Source of the DNA: Pseudomonas sp. BSw22131
Lineage (GTDB): Bacteria > Pseudomonadota > Gammaproteobacteria > Pseudomonadales > Pseudomonadaceae
Direction: 5' to 3'
NCBI RefSeq assembly: GCF_026810445.1
Contig: NZ_CP113949.1
Location: forward strand, 1,612,001 to 1,676,000
DNA: 64,000 nt
Part shown: piece by piece, positions 40,273-50,250 of the stretch
Layout of the letters: each line of letters opens with the position of its first letter
Numbering within the stretch: the first letter of the stretch is position 1
Made by a program: the position numbers and the translations under genes
The notes under the pieces: generated by a model
Told to the model about the DNA's origin: nothing
The model's input: the letters and a program-made list of their open reading frames with translations, nothing else
The model's database searches: none

Positions 40273-41406
40273 GTGGCCATCGATATTCACTGGATTCGCG
40301 ACGACGACAGCCTCGCCCAACATTGCGCACAGTGGCAGGCTCTGCCTTTTGTCGCCCTCGATACCGAATTCATGCGGGTCGACACCTTCTATCCCATCGC
40401 CGCCTTGCTACAAATCGGGGACGGCTCTCGCGCCTATCTGATCGACCCGCTGCTCATCAGCGACTGGCGTCCCCTGGCATCGTTGCTGGAAAACCCTGGC
40501 GTCATCAAAGTCGTGCATGCGTGCAGCGAAGACCTCGAAGTGCTGCTACGTCTGACCGGCAGCCTTCCCGCGCCGTTGTTCGACACGCAATTGGCGGCTG
40601 CCTACCTCAATCTCGGTTTCTCCATGGGTTACTCGCGGCTGGTGCAGGAAGTGCTCAATATCGACCTGCCCAAAGGCGAGACACGTTCCGACTGGTTGCA
40701 ACGGCCGTTGTCCGACACCCAGATCAGTTACGCCGCCGAGGACGCCGTGCATCTGGCCGAAGTCTATAGCTTGCTGCGCCCGCGTCTGAGCGATGAAAAG
40801 TACACCTGGGTGGTTGAAGACGGTGCCGAACTGGTCGCCAACCTGCGCCGCGAAACCGACCCCTATGAGGTTTATCGCGATGCCAAGCTGGCGTGGAAAC
40901 TCTCCCGAGCCCAGTTGGCGGTGCTGCGTGAGCTGTGCGCCTGGCGCGAGAAAGAAGCACGCGTGCGCAATCAACCGCGCAACCGTGTACTACGCGAACA
41001 CGCCTTGTGGCCGTTGGCCAAGACCCAGCCGGACAACCTCGCTGCATTGGCGAAGATCGAAGACATGCACCCCAAGACAGTGCGTCAGGACGGCGAGTTT
41101 CTGCTCGACCTGATCAAGCGGGCGGGCAGCGTCTCTCAGGATCAGTGGCCGCCAGCATTGCCCGAGCCGTTGCCGATCGATGCTTCGAATGTTCTGAAAT
41201 CCTTGCGCGTCATCGGCCAGCATCACGCAGAACGCCTGAACATGGCGCCCGAGCTGATGCTGCGCAAAAAGACCCTCGAAGCGCTTCTCAAGACCGGTTA
41301 TCCAGACGGTCCTTATCATTTGCCCGATTCGCTGCGTGGCTGGCGCCGCGAATTGATGGGTCAGGAGCTGCTCGACAGCCTGGCCACCCCCGGAGAACAG
41401 CATTGA
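40273..41406 (+). CDS. rnd: Ribonuclease D
   Basis: The 377-aa protein starts at GTG behind AGGGAGAG. It carries the DEDD exonuclease domain ([46 protein letters not shown]) and an HRDC domain (~205-290). It trims 3' ends of tRNA precursors and other small RNAs. Its stop overlaps the start of ycgL. Confidence 0.95.
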   Translation: MAIDIHWIRDDDSLAQHCAQWQALPFVALDTEFMRVDTFYPIAALLQIGDGSRAYLIDPLLISDWRPLASLLENPGVIKVVHACSEDLEVLLRLTGSLPAPLFDTQLAAAYLNLGFSMGYSRLVQEVLNIDLPKGETRSDWLQRPLSDTQISYAAEDAVHLAEVYSLLRPRLSDEKYTWVVEDGAELVANLRRETDPYEVYRDAKLAWKLSRAQLAVLRELCAWREKEARVRNQPRNRVLREHALWPLAKTQPDNLAALAKIEDMHPKTVRQDGEFLLDLIKRAGSVSQDQWPPALPEPLPIDASNVLKSLRVIGQHHAERLNMAPELMLRKKTLEALLKTGYPDGPYHLPDSLRGWRRELMGQELLDSLATPGEQH

Positions 41407-41696
41407 AACGTATCTGCTCCATTTACCGCAGCCCACGCCGCAACGAAATGTACCTTTATGTGCTCAAGAGCGATGCTCTGGAGCGCGTACCGGACGAGTT
41501 GCTGGTGGCGTTTGGCAAACCTCAACATGCCTTCAATCTGGTGTTGAGCCCTGAGCGTGCCCTGGCGCGTGAAGACATTCATACCGTGCTCGCCAACCTG
41601 GAAAAGCAGGGATATCACCTGCAAATGCCACCGGCCGAGGACGATTACATCGAGCACTTGCCCGAAGAACTGCTGCGCCGCAACGACCCGATGTAA
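41403..41696 (+). CDS. ycgL: YcgL-domain protein
   Basis: The 97-aa protein starts at TTG 41403, overlapping the rnd stop. The sequence [20 protein letters not shown] and the ending [15 protein letters not shown] match the YcgL family, small proteins found next to rnd in Pseudomonas and of unknown biochemical role. Confidence 0.92.
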   Translation: MKRICSIYRSPRRNEMYLYVLKSDALERVPDELLVAFGKPQHAFNLVLSPERALAREDIHTVLANLEKQGYHLQMPPAEDDYIEHLPEELLRRNDPM

Positions 41697-41826
41697 GTCA
41701 CGTTCACAGGTTCTCGTAGCAGACCCTGCAAACCATCGCAGGGGTTTACCGGACCGATGCGCACCTGGGCGAATACTGCCTCGGCGCGGCACCGGTCGCA
41801 TGTCCCGTTTTTTTGAGTTTTGAATC

Positions 41827-42759
41827 ATGCGCGTTCTGATCGCCGAACACGATTACCCCGTTTACACCCAATTACTGCGCAACGCTGCTCCCGATATCGA
41901 AGTCCTGAGCAGTGGCGATTCCGCCGAACTGGCACGCATGGCTGCCGATGCGCCGGTCTGGCTGGGCCAGCCGGATCTGCTGGCAAACCTGCTGCGTCAA
42001 GGCCACAAACCGCAATGGCTGCAATCGACCTGGGCGGGCATTACGCCGCTCTTGGCCGATGGCCTGAACCGTGATTACCGTCTGACGCGCGCCGTGGGCA
42101 TCTTCGGCCAGGTCATGGCCGAATTCGTGTTGACCTACATGCTTGTGCACGAGCGTGAAGTGCTGGCGCGACTGGTGAGCCAGGTCGAGCGCAAGTGGGA
42201 CAACCGCCTGGGTCACAGTCTGTCTGGGCGAAAGGCGTTAATCGTCGGCACCGGCGACATTGGCGTCACCGTTGCCCGGTTTCTGCAGCCATTCGGCGTT
42301 GAGGTGTATGGCATCGCCTCGACGGCGCGGACTCAGGCGCCGTTTGTAGAAGTGGGCGCCACGAGTGATCTGGGCCGTCTGGTGGGCGAAGTGGATTTCG
42401 TCATCAACCTGCTGCCCAACACGCCACACACTCAGGATGTGTACGACGCCAAGCTGTTTGCTCAGTTCAAGCCTACCGCGCTGTTCATCAACGTAGGCCG
42501 CGGAACGTCGGTGGTCGATGCCGATCTGGTCGAAGCACTCAAGGAAGGTCATCTTGCAGGTGCTGTCATCGACGTGTGTCGTCAGGAGCCGCTGCCGCAA
42601 CGCCATCCTTTCTGGACGGCCTGGGGTCTGTTGCTGACGGGCCACAGTTCCGCGCCAACATCTCCGTCGATGATGACGCAACTCTTCGCTGAGAATTTAC
42701 AGGCCTATGCAGCGGGTGAGCCGTTGCGTGGCGAAGTGGATTTCTCACGCGGATATTAA
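41827..42759 (+). CDS. D-2-hydroxyacid dehydrogenase (GhrA-like)
   Basis: The 310-aa protein has the NAD(P) Rossmann motif (KALIVGTGDIGVTVARFLQP), DFVINLLPNTPHTQDVYDAK and the catalytic region FINVGRGTSVVDADLVEAL. The His that pairs with Glu is in TGHSSAPT. Members reduce glyoxylate, hydroxypyruvate or other 2-keto acids. The exact substrate is not readable. Monocistronic by spacing. Confidence 0.92.
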   Translation: MRVLIAEHDYPVYTQLLRNAAPDIEVLSSGDSAELARMAADAPVWLGQPDLLANLLRQGHKPQWLQSTWAGITPLLADGLNRDYRLTRAVGIFGQVMAEFVLTYMLVHEREVLARLVSQVERKWDNRLGHSLSGRKALIVGTGDIGVTVARFLQPFGVEVYGIASTARTQAPFVEVGATSDLGRLVGEVDFVINLLPNTPHTQDVYDAKLFAQFKPTALFINVGRGTSVVDADLVEALKEGHLAGAVIDVCRQEPLPQRHPFWTAWGLLLTGHSSAPTSPSMMTQLFAENLQAYAAGEPLRGEVDFSRGY

Positions 42760-42852
42760 GCCTCGCTTACCGGCAGTCGCATGCGCTTGGCCCCCATCAC
42801 TGAGGGTTCTAGACTGTCGGCCTTCTCACGTTTCGAAACCGATTGCAGATAA

Positions 42853-43302
42853 ATGGCCGCCAAAGTCGAACCCTTCTGGATACGCAAAACACTTGATCAG
42901 CTGGATTCGGTCGAGTGGGAGTCGTTGTGCGACGGTTGCGGCCTGTGTTGCCTGCAAAAGCTCGAAGACGAAGACGATAACAGCGTTTACTACACGCGCA
43001 TCGCCTGCAAGCTGCTGGACCTCAAGACCTGCCAATGCACTGATTACCCAAACCGTCGCGCGTCGGTGCCGGATTGCATCCAGCTGACGCCGGGCCAGGC
43101 CGATGAATTCAAATGGCTGCCGCCCACGTGCGGTTACAGGCTTGTCAGCGAAGGCAAGGAGTTGCCGCTTTGGCATCATCTGGTGTGTGGGGATCGCGAC
43201 GCGGTGCACCAGGCGCGGATTTCGCAGTCAGGGCGCATGCTCAGCGAGAACAGCGTGGCCGAAGACGACTGGGAAGATTACCTGATCTTTCGGGCGGGAT
43301 AG
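42853..43302 (+). CDS. ycgN: YcgN-family cysteine-cluster protein (UPF0260)
   Basis: The 149-aa protein has a [11 protein letters not shown] cluster followed by [14 protein letters not shown] and PDCIQLTP, the cysteine pattern of the YkgJ/YcgN family, which probably binds a metal or Fe-S cluster. Function is unknown. Close to rnd/ycgL as in many Pseudomonas genomes. Confidence 0.93.
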   Translation: MAAKVEPFWIRKTLDQLDSVEWESLCDGCGLCCLQKLEDEDDNSVYYTRIACKLLDLKTCQCTDYPNRRASVPDCIQLTPGQADEFKWLPPTCGYRLVSEGKELPLWHHLVCGDRDAVHQARISQSGRMLSENSVAEDDWEDYLIFRAG

Positions 43303-43323
43303 GCGAGGCATGATCTGCAGGGG

Positions 43324-43378
43324 ACAACGTGTTGGCGAGGGGTTTAGCCGCTCGCAAACACGCTTGCTTCTACAGAAT
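43324..43378. repeat. Degenerate half of a REP element
   Basis: GTTGGCGAGGGGTTTAGCCG with CACGCTTGCTTCTACAG resembles the outer arm of the REP family (AGCAAGCGTG ... GTAG). The partner arm is poorly kept. Confidence 0.4.
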
Positions 43379-43389
43379 GCTCGAAACGC

Positions 43390-43764
43390 TTAGATACCGG
43401 ATTTAGGCGTTTTCACCGCATCGACGGTCTCGACCACAGCGTCCTCAACGGCCACTTCAGCCTTGGTCTTGAGCCTGCTCAACTCGGCGCCAGCCCGTTG
43501 AATGCGGGTCTTGGCTTGATCCAGATCGCTGCGGCCTTTTTCGACCATCGCTTTAGCGGAGCAATGGCCAGTGATCCCGCGTGCCAGCACGGCGCCGCCG
43601 ATGGCCAGCTGAATCAGGCCGAAGATGCCGCCGCGGCGCAGGCCTTTGCCCATCATCAATACGCCACCTGCCAACGAGCCGATGCGCTCCCATCCCTGTA
43701 CGTTTTGTTCTGGAACGGGTTGAGAAAGGGTGTCAATGCGTTCAACGATCGGGGTGTCGCTCAT
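43390..43764 (-). CDS. DUF2892-type small membrane protein
   Basis: The 124-aa protein has a YgaP-like transmembrane hairpin (VQGWERIGSLAGGVLMMGKG, then GGIFGLIQLAIGGAVLARGI) and a charged helical tail (SDLDQAKTRIQRAGAELSRL). The N-terminal hairpin matches DUF2892 proteins. No function is known. It is a single gene with a start codon after GGAGATACATC on the minus strand. Confidence 0.8.
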   Translation of the reverse strand: MSDTPIVERIDTLSQPVPEQNVQGWERIGSLAGGVLMMGKGLRRGGIFGLIQLAIGGAVLARGITGHCSAKAMVEKGRSDLDQAKTRIQRAGAELSRLKTKAEVAVEDAVVETVDAVKTPKSGI

Positions 43765-43848
43765 GATGTATCTCCATGATGAGTTGGGGTCCTTAAAGCT
43801 GACTGCCCGCTTCCCGATCTGTTCAATGCGTTTGAGCAGGAAGATCGC

Positions 43849-44337
43849 TCAAGAGCCTTGCGTGTCTCGACCGAACTGAGGGCCGGAGCGCGTGTTGTTG
43901 CCCTTGGCCATACGGTCGTAGAGCACCACATTCACGGTGGCTGCCAGATTCATGCAGCCTGTGGTCGGGATGTAAACCACGTCCTCGCACCAGTCGCGTA
44001 TGTCCTTGTCGAGCGAGCCATCCTCAGGGCCGAAGATGTAGATCGCCCGGTCCGGGTGGGTGTACTCGGGCAATGCCCGCGCGCCTTCCACCAATTCCAC
44101 TGCCACAGGAATGCAGCCCAGCGGAATGATCTTCTTCAGGTCATCGATGCCAATCAGCGGGATGTCTTGATGGATCTTCTTGGTGTCGGTCACAAAGTCC
44201 CGTGCGCGTTCGTATCGAGTGCCGGTGTAAAACACCGAGGCTACGCCATAGCACCCTGCAGCACGCATCACCGAGCCAACGTTTTCCGGAGATTTCGGGT
44301 TGTACAGGCCGATGCAGGCATAGCGTTTGTTTGCCAC
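43849..44337 (-). CDS. SpoU/TrmH-family RNA 2'-O-methyltransferase
   Basis: The 162-aa SPOUT protein has the NPKSPENVGSVMRAAGCYGV motif 1, IYIFGPEDGSLDKDIRDWCE motif 2 and TGCMNLAATVNVVLYDR motif 3, which together form the trefoil-knot SAM site. The short single-domain form resembles TrmL. The RNA target (probably tRNA) is not certain. Confidence 0.9.
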   Translation of the reverse strand: MANKRYACIGLYNPKSPENVGSVMRAAGCYGVASVFYTGTRYERARDFVTDTKKIHQDIPLIGIDDLKKIIPLGCIPVAVELVEGARALPEYTHPDRAIYIFGPEDGSLDKDIRDWCEDVVYIPTTGCMNLAATVNVVLYDRMAKGNNTRSGPQFGRDTQGS

Positions 44338-44393
44338 GGGGGAGGGTGCTCGCTGAAGGGGAAGGCGCGGGATTATAGCGGAGGGGCAGCGGC

Positions 44394-44480
44394 AAGCTAC
44401 AAGCTACAAGCTACAAGCTACAAGCTAAGAGCCAAGTCTTTCTTATGCTTGCGGCTTCACGCTTGCAGCTTGCGGCTTAG
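44394..44480. repeat. 7-bp tandem array plus inverted AGCTTG repeats
   Basis: Five head-to-tail copies of AAGCTAC run from 44394 to 44427. They are followed by inverted-sense units (TGCTTGCGGCTTCACGCTTG, CAGCTTGCGGCTTAGAGCTT), able to fold back on the array. This AGCTTG(C/T) family is common between Pseudomonas genes. It sits between two minus-strand genes. Confidence 0.85.
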
Positions 44481-44499
44481 AGCTTGCCCCTTACCGCTG

Positions 44500-44871
44500 C
44501 TACTCCTTCTTCATCAGTCCGGCCAGCGCCGCAAACGGGTTGTGCATCGCCTTGGCGGTTTTCGGGCTGCTGGTGGAGCTTTCGGAGAAATACTGCTGAT
44601 CGGTGTAGCGCGAGTGTTCGTTGTCGTGGCAATACAGGCACAACAGCTCCCAGTTGGAGCCGTCCTGCGGGTTGTTGTCGTGGTTGTGGTCACGGTGATG
44701 GACGGTCAGCTCGCTCAGGCGCTTGCCGGCAAATTCCCGGGCGCAGCGCCCGCACACGTGCGGGTACATGCGCAATGCCTTGTCGCGATAACCCATCTCG
44801 CGGTCGCGCTGGGCGTCGGCAAGGATGCGATCCAGTTTGGAGGTATTGGTGGGTGGGTTGGCCGTGCTCAT
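44500..44871 (-). CDS. yajD: YajD-family HNH nuclease
   Basis: The 123-aa protein has an HNH fold: CGRCAREF zinc knuckle, LTVHHRDHNHDNNP with the HH pair, and LLCLYCHDNEHSRY with the second CxxC-like pair. This is the YajD pattern. It is a small putative endonuclease with unknown physiological target. Confidence 0.9.
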   Translation of the reverse strand: MSTANPPTNTSKLDRILADAQRDREMGYRDKALRMYPHVCGRCAREFAGKRLSELTVHHRDHNHDNNPQDGSNWELLCLYCHDNEHSRYTDQQYFSESSTSSPKTAKAMHNPFAALAGLMKKE

Positions 44872-44934
44872 GGTGTCACCTGATTCGGGTTCTGTTGTCG
44901 TGAATGCTTGCCAGTCTAGCGCTTTGAAAGCCTG

Positions 44935-45621
44935 TCAGCCCTTGAGTTTTTCAGCGATCCAGATCGTGTGCCGCGTGCCTTTGTTACCGTGGGCGTAGAC
45001 CTTGACCTCTTCGGCCTTGAAGCCGGCCTTGCGCAGTTTGTCTGAAAACGCCGCATCAGCGCTGGCCGACCAGATCGCCAGCACGCCTTTGGGCCGCAAT
45101 GCCTGGGCGCACGCGCTGAGACCACCGGACGAGTACAGCCAGCTATTGGATTTTTGCGTCAGGCCTTCGGGGCCGTTGTCGACGTCGAGCATGATTGCGT
45201 CGAACCCCTGCGGTTCGCTTTTGAGCACTTGCGCCACGTCCTGAATCACCACCTTGGCTCTGGGGTCTTGCAACGGATTACCGGACTTTTCGCCCAGCGG
45301 GCCGCGATTCCACTCCACCACACCGGGCACCAGTTCAGCCACGACCACCTCTGCATTCTTGCCCAGGTGCTTGAGCGCAGAGGCGAGGGTAAAGCCCATG
45401 CCCAGCCCGCCAATCAACACTCGGGGTTGAGTGCGCGGCGCGACCTTTTTGCAGGGGATTTCGGCCAGCGCGTCTTCGGAGCCGTGCATGCGGGTGTTCA
45501 TCAACTGGCCGCCGTCGCCGCCCTGAATCTTGATCACGAAGTCTTCGCCGTATTCGAACAGGCACAGAGCGCCGCCGTTGTCGGGGATCGGAGTGGTGTC
45601 GAGCAGAACGAAACGTTTCAT
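44935..45621 (-). CDS. Spermidine synthase-like SAM-dependent methyltransferase
   Basis: I start at ATG 45621 (MKRFVLLDTTPIPDNGGALC), giving 228 aa. The 27 codons upstream look non-coding. The SAM-binding motif VLIGGLGMGFTLASALKHLG and VVVAELVPGVVEWN are of the spermidine-synthase fold, and FDAIMLDVDNGPEGLT follows. It lacks the full polyamine-site signature, so a spermidine synthase-like methyltransferase of unknown substrate is the safest call. Confidence 0.85.
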   Translation of the reverse strand: MKRFVLLDTTPIPDNGGALCLFEYGEDFVIKIQGGDGGQLMNTRMHGSEDALAEIPCKKVAPRTQPRVLIGGLGMGFTLASALKHLGKNAEVVVAELVPGVVEWNRGPLGEKSGNPLQDPRAKVVIQDVAQVLKSEPQGFDAIMLDVDNGPEGLTQKSNSWLYSSGGLSACAQALRPKGVLAIWSASADAAFSDKLRKAGFKAEEVKVYAHGNKGTRHTIWIAEKLKG

Positions 45622-45726
45622 GGAGCACTCAATGATGAAATGAAAAACAGTGACGGTTTGCAGCGCGCAACCCGTGATCGAGGAGTAGCCTGTGCCGGAC
45701 AATAATCACAGGCGTGGAGGCCATTG

Positions 45727-46017
45727 ATGAAGCGCTACATTCTAACGGCGATTACCTGTGCGGCGCTCTCGGTATGTGCAGCGCAGGCTGAAGCCCTTCA
45801 GCCGACTCTCAACACGCCAGGCCCTATGTCGTCCTCACCGGGAACACCCGGCACCGCGACACCGACGCCGTACCCGCAAGTCTCAGCACCGGGCATCCCG
45901 CATGACAGCAGCGTGGACAGCCCGCAGTTGTTGCCAAAGATTCCACAACCCGGGCCGCCCAAGGACGAGGCATTGCCCGGATTAGACGACACCGCCATCC
46001 CCAGCGTTAAGCCCTGA
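45727..46017 (+). CDS. Small proline-rich secreted protein
   Basis: The 96-aa product begins MKRYILTAITCAALSVCAAQ, a Sec signal peptide ending in AQAEA, and continues as a Pro/Ser/Thr-rich unstructured chain. No family is recognised. It is probably periplasmic. Confidence 0.65.
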   Translation: MKRYILTAITCAALSVCAAQAEALQPTLNTPGPMSSSPGTPGTATPTPYPQVSAPGIPHDSSVDSPQLLPKIPQPGPPKDEALPGLDDTAIPSVKP

Positions 46018-46024
46018 CATTACT

Positions 46025-46099
46025 TGTAGGCGCGAACTTGTTCGCGAAGCGATTCAACTCACACGACGCGAAACCCCTTCGCCAACAAGTTGGCTCCAG
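46025..46099. repeat. REP-type palindrome pair, variant
   Basis: TGTAGGCGCGAACTTGTTCG and CGCCAACAAGTTGGCTCCAG are inverted, imperfect arms of the GAACTTGTTCGC variant. Confidence 0.75.
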
Positions 46100-46121
46100 A
46101 GGGATCGCGAATCGCGAGAGT

Positions 46122-46595
46122 TCACACCTGCTGCGACGCCAGTTGCCCGTCCATCATGCGCAGGCGTTTCGACAGCGCCACGGCAATCGCGCGAATGATC
46201 TTGGCGGCAATCTTCGGGGCATCGGTGATCATCTTGTCCAGTGAATCGCGGCCCAGGTTCAACAGGTAACACGGCGTCGCCGCAATGCAACTGGCCGACC
46301 GGCGCTCGCCGTCCAGCACCGCCATCTCCCCGAACGCACGCCCGCTGCGCAATACCGCAAGCTCCACCGGCTTGCCGTCGTTGTTGAGTTTCTGCACCGA
46401 CACCGAGCCCGAATGAATGATGCACATGAACGTGCCCGCATCGCCTTCGTTGAAGATCGCTTGCCCTTTCTCGATGCTGCTGATGCTGAAATAGCCGGCG
46501 GCGGTTGAAAAATCCGCTGGCGTGAGCGGGTCGAACAGACCGCAGTCCATCAGCATTTCGCGGATTTCGTTGTTCAGTGATGACGGTGTGGACAT
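46122..46595 (-). CDS. Cyclic-nucleotide-binding domain protein
   Basis: The 157-aa protein is one cNMP-binding beta-barrel (FNEGDAGTFMCIIHSGSVSV, FGEMAVLDGERRSASCIAAT) with no DNA-binding domain. The phosphate-binding cassette motif FGEMAVLDGERRSA is well kept, so cAMP or a related ligand may bind. It acts as a stand-alone sensor of unknown partner. Confidence 0.88.
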   Translation of the reverse strand: MSTPSSLNNEIREMLMDCGLFDPLTPADFSTAAGYFSISSIEKGQAIFNEGDAGTFMCIIHSGSVSVQKLNNDGKPVELAVLRSGRAFGEMAVLDGERRSASCIAATPCYLLNLGRDSLDKMITDAPKIAAKIIRAIAVALSKRLRMMDGQLASQQV

Positions 46596-46702
46596 GGTCT
46601 GGTCTTGTGCAGGTTTCAGAAAAGGGCCGACTCAATACCGGACCCGGACGACACAACGTCCGGATCCTGTGTGATATGACCCGCGGCGCCCACCGAGTTT
46701 CC

Positions 46703-48760
46703 TCAGGCCAGCTGCAGCACTTTGAAAATAAATCCGTATTCGAGCGCCACGTCGCGCAATCCCTGGTAACGGCCGCTCATACCGCCGTGGCCAGCGCCCA
46801 GTTCGGTCTTGAGCAGCAACAGATTGTCGTCGGTCTTGTGGTCGCGCAATTTTGCCACCCATTTAGCCGCTTCCCAATACTGCACGCGGCTGTCGTTATA
46901 GCCTGCGATCACCAGCATGGCGGGGTAATCCTGCGCCGTAACGTTTTCGTACGGGGCGTAGGCCTTGATGCGCGCATAGACCTCGGGTTCTTGCGGGTTG
47001 CCCCACTCATCGTATTCGGTGACGGTCAGCGGTAGCTCAGGATCGAGCATGGTGTTGAGCACATCAACGAACGGCACTTCGGCAATCGCCGCTTTGAACA
47101 AATCAGGACGCTGGTTGACCACCGCGCCAATCAACAGACCGCCCGCGCTGCCGCCACTGATCACCAGTTGTTGAGCCGTCGTCAGTTGCTGCGCAATCAG
47201 ATGCTCGGCACAGGCAATGAAGTCGGTGAACGTATTGGTTTTGTACGCCTGCTTGCCGTTGCGGTACCAGGCCTCGCCCAATTCGCCGCCGCCACGCACA
47301 TGGGCGATGGCAAACGCGACGCCGCGGTCCAGCAGGCTCAGCCGTGCATGGGAGAACCACGGATCAAGGCTATCACCGTAAGCGCCGTAACCGTAGAGAT
47401 ACAGCGGCACCGATTGCCCGACCAGCTCGCGCTTGACCACCAGGCTGATCGGCACTTGAGTACCGTCTGGCGAGGTCGCCCATAGCCGCTGACTGACATA
47501 AGCGTCGGCGTCGAAATCCCCGAGGACCGGGGTTTCCTTGAGCACCAACTGATCTCCCGTCGCCAGCGCCAGTTGCCTGACCTGTGCGGGGCGGTTCAGA
47601 GATTGGTAGCGCAGACGGATCTTGTCGCTGTCGAATTCAAGCGTGTCCTGCACATACAAGTTGTAAGCCGCATCGGGCAACTGCACCCGATACGGCGCTT
47701 TGCCCTGTGGGTGAACTTCGACAATTGGCAGTCCGCCCTCGCGCAGGCTCAAGGTCAGCGCGGTGGTGTTGAGGCTGAAGCCGTCGAGCATGACCGTGTC
47801 GCTGTGCGGGATCAGGGTTTGCCAGTCAGTCCTGTCCGGCACGCCGCTGGTTTTTTCTGCTGCGTGATACAAGGCGAAATTGATGCCGTGCTGGTTGCTG
47901 CGGATCAGCCAGCTCCAGGTGCCATCCACCAGGCCGTGGTCTACCGAGTACTCATGGCCTTCGGCGCGGGGCGCGATGCAGACGAAGGCTTGTTCCGGCG
48001 TAGCGGCGTCCAGCACCCAGGCTTCGCTGGTGGTCTTGCTGTCCAGCGACATCACCAGTTGACGTTCGGAACTGGTGCGGTAGCAGTGCAGGAAAAACCG
48101 CCCGTCCGGCTCGTTGAAGACCAGATCGGCAGCAGCATTGCCGAGCCGGTAGCGATAAAGCGTGTGTGGGCGGTGGGTATCGTCCAGTTCGCCGAAAAAC
48201 AGGGTCTGACTGTCGTTGGCCCACGTCATGCTGCCATCGCAGTCCTCGAACGGCAGGCTGGTGACTTCGCCGCTGCTCAGTTCTTTGACAAACAACTGGT
48301 AGACCTCCTCACCGGTGGTGTCGAGGCTGTAGGCCAGGCGTTGGTGATCGGGGCTGATGCTGAAAGCGCCCAGCGAGAAAAAACCGCCGTTGGCAAGCGC
48401 GTTGGGGTCCAGAAGCAATTCCTCGGAACGTTGATCAACCGTTTGTGAGTCATCGGCGGGACGGGCGCAACGGTAATGCCGACCGTACTCGTCGCCCTCG
48501 GTGGTGCGCGTGTAGTACAGGTATGGGCCCCATGGCGAGGGTAGCGAGAGGTCGGTTTCGAGAATGCGGCCTTTGATTTCCTGAAACAGCGATTCACGCA
48601 GCGCTTGCTGATCGCCCAATTGCTGTTCCTGCCAGGCATTTTCGGCCTTGAGGTAATCGAGCACTTCGTCGGTGTCGCGGTTTTGCAGCCAGGCGTAAGG
48701 GTCGGCGCCCTCGGCCTTGCGGGCAATGGGGGCGCGGATGGACGAATCGGATAAAGGCAT
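46703..48760 (-). CDS. S9 family prolyl oligopeptidase (oligopeptidase B type)
   Basis: Starting at ATG 48760 (MPLSDSSIRAPIARKAEGAD) gives 685 aa. The first ~400 residues are the beta-propeller and the rest is an alpha/beta hydrolase with the nucleophile in SGGSAGGLLIGA and the catalytic His in GAGHGGMSGR. It cleaves short peptides after basic residues or proline in the cytosol. The 20 codons before this ATG look spurious. Confidence 0.93.
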   Translation of the reverse strand: MPLSDSSIRAPIARKAEGADPYAWLQNRDTDEVLDYLKAENAWQEQQLGDQQALRESLFQEIKGRILETDLSLPSPWGPYLYYTRTTEGDEYGRHYRCARPADDSQTVDQRSEELLLDPNALANGGFFSLGAFSISPDHQRLAYSLDTTGEEVYQLFVKELSSGEVTSLPFEDCDGSMTWANDSQTLFFGELDDTHRPHTLYRYRLGNAAADLVFNEPDGRFFLHCYRTSSERQLVMSLDSKTTSEAWVLDAATPEQAFVCIAPRAEGHEYSVDHGLVDGTWSWLIRSNQHGINFALYHAAEKTSGVPDRTDWQTLIPHSDTVMLDGFSLNTTALTLSLREGGLPIVEVHPQGKAPYRVQLPDAAYNLYVQDTLEFDSDKIRLRYQSLNRPAQVRQLALATGDQLVLKETPVLGDFDADAYVSQRLWATSPDGTQVPISLVVKRELVGQSVPLYLYGYGAYGDSLDPWFSHARLSLLDRGVAFAIAHVRGGGELGEAWYRNGKQAYKTNTFTDFIACAEHLIAQQLTTAQQLVISGGSAGGLLIGAVVNQRPDLFKAAIAEVPFVDVLNTMLDPELPLTVTEYDEWGNPQEPEVYARIKAYAPYENVTAQDYPAMLVIAGYNDSRVQYWEAAKWVAKLRDHKTDDNLLLLKTELGAGHGGMSGRYQGLRDVALEYGFIFKVLQLA

Positions 48761-48899
48761 GCTGGGCTCTCTGATCGTGAAATGACCGGTGGCACCCCGT
48801 GTTCGAGGGGCTGTGCACACCGATACTGAAGCCGGGGAAGCCGGGCTGGCGAAAAGTCGTTATCATAAGCGCCTCTTTACCTGCCTTACCACGGACGTC

Positions 48900-49427
48900 A
48901 TGACTGACAACGACTATATGATTGGCTGGGGCCTCTACGCATTCGCGGCGTTGGGTTGTCTGTTGGTGTGGATCAAGCTCACCGGCTGGATGTGGCGCTA
49001 CTTGCGCGAGCCGCTTTGGCTGGTCGGCGCGGTGCTGTTGTTCACGCCGACCATCGTCGACCCGGTCAAGGAAAAGTACGCACCCGCGCTGGCCATCAGC
49101 GTGCTGGACCTGGCTTTCAAGGTGGGCAGCAACGTCTGGCGTGCAGTGCTTGATCTGGCCACCTATGGCGCTGTGGCGCTCGGTGTGTACGTGGTGTTCG
49201 CGCTGATTCGCTTGCCCATCCTCAATGCCCGCAAGGCGCGCGAGGCCCATGCCCAGGCCGCCGCGGCCCAGGCCGCCGCTCAGCCGCAAGACGATGACGA
49301 GCCGTTCGCTCCTCAGACGTCAGGCCGGTTCTCCGCTCAACCGATAGCCTCGAAGCCTGCCAATGGTGGTCCGCAAACCGGTCCGGGCATGACGGGTGGG
49401 CGTCATCGGGTCGAACCCAAGTTGTAA
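48900..49427 (+). CDS. Putative inner-membrane protein
   Basis: I choose ATG 48900 (MTDNDYMIGWGLYAFAALGC), giving 175 aa. The frame open from 48789 overlaps the promoter of the minus-strand peptidase gene. Three to four hydrophobic helices lie in the first ~110 residues. An Ala/Gln-rich charged tail follows (ARKAREAHAQAAAAQAAAQ), ending in a disordered segment. I do not recognise the family. It may be in one unit with the amidotransferase 36 bp downstream. Confidence 0.75.
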   Translation: MTDNDYMIGWGLYAFAALGCLLVWIKLTGWMWRYLREPLWLVGAVLLFTPTIVDPVKEKYAPALAISVLDLAFKVGSNVWRAVLDLATYGAVALGVYVVFALIRLPILNARKAREAHAQAAAAQAAAQPQDDDEPFAPQTSGRFSAQPIASKPANGGPQTGPGMTGGRHRVEPKL

Positions 49428-49463
49428 CAGGTCCAACGCTGCAGAACGTATCGAGGCCTGAGC

Positions 49464-50237
49464 ATGTGTGAATTACTGGGCATGAGTGCCAATGTCCCCA
49501 CCGACATCGTTTTCAGCTTTACCGGGCTGATGCAACGAGGTGGTCGTACCGGGCCGCACCGTGATGGCTGGGGCATCGGCTTCTATGAAGGCCGTGGCCT
49601 GCGCCTGTTTCAAGACCCTGCCGCCAGCAGCGAGTCGGAAGTCGCGCAACTGGTGCAGCGCTATCCGATCAAGAGCGAAGTGGTCATCGGCCACATCCGT
49701 CAGGCCAATGTCGGCAAGGTCTGCCTGTCCAATACCCATCCTTTCGTCCGCGAGTTGTGGGGCCGTAACTGGTGCTTTGCGCACAACGGCCAACTGGCTG
49801 ATTTCAATCCGCGTGCGACGTTTTACCGCCCGGTGGGCGACACCGACAGCGAAGCGGCTTTCTGCGACCTGCTCAATCGCGTGCGTGAGGCCGAGCCCGA
49901 GCCTGTCGATATCGAACAATTCTTGCCGTCGCTGGTCGAGGCCTGTGCTGAATACCGCCGCAAGGGCGTGTTCAACTGCCTGCTCAGCGACGGCGACTGG
50001 CTGTTCTGCTTTTGCTCCACCAAGCTGGTGCAGATCACCCGGCGAGCGCCGTTCGGGCCAGCGCGGCTTAAGGATGTAGACGTCATCGTCGACTTCCAGG
50101 CCGAAACCACGCCCAACGACGTTGTGACCGTGATCGCCACCGAACCCCTTACCGAAAACGAAACCTGGCATCGCTACGAGCCCGGCCAATGGAGCCTGTG
50201 GCGTCGCGGCGAATGCGTTGCCCAAGGCGCGACCTGA
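49464..50237 (+). CDS. Class II glutamine amidotransferase (YafJ-like)
   Basis: The 257-aa protein begins [19 protein letters not shown] with Cys2 as the N-terminal nucleophile of the Ntn/GATase2 fold. [20 protein letters not shown] and [10 protein letters not shown] are the glutamine-site motifs. No synthetase domain follows, so it is a free-standing YafJ-type amidohydrolase whose substrate is unknown. Confidence 0.92.
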   Translation: MCELLGMSANVPTDIVFSFTGLMQRGGRTGPHRDGWGIGFYEGRGLRLFQDPAASSESEVAQLVQRYPIKSEVVIGHIRQANVGKVCLSNTHPFVRELWGRNWCFAHNGQLADFNPRATFYRPVGDTDSEAAFCDLLNRVREAEPEPVDIEQFLPSLVEACAEYRRKGVFNCLLSDGDWLFCFCSTKLVQITRRAPFGPARLKDVDVIVDFQAETTPNDVVTVIATEPLTENETWHRYEPGQWSLWRRGECVAQGAT

Positions 50238-50250
50238 CAGAGAGGGACCT

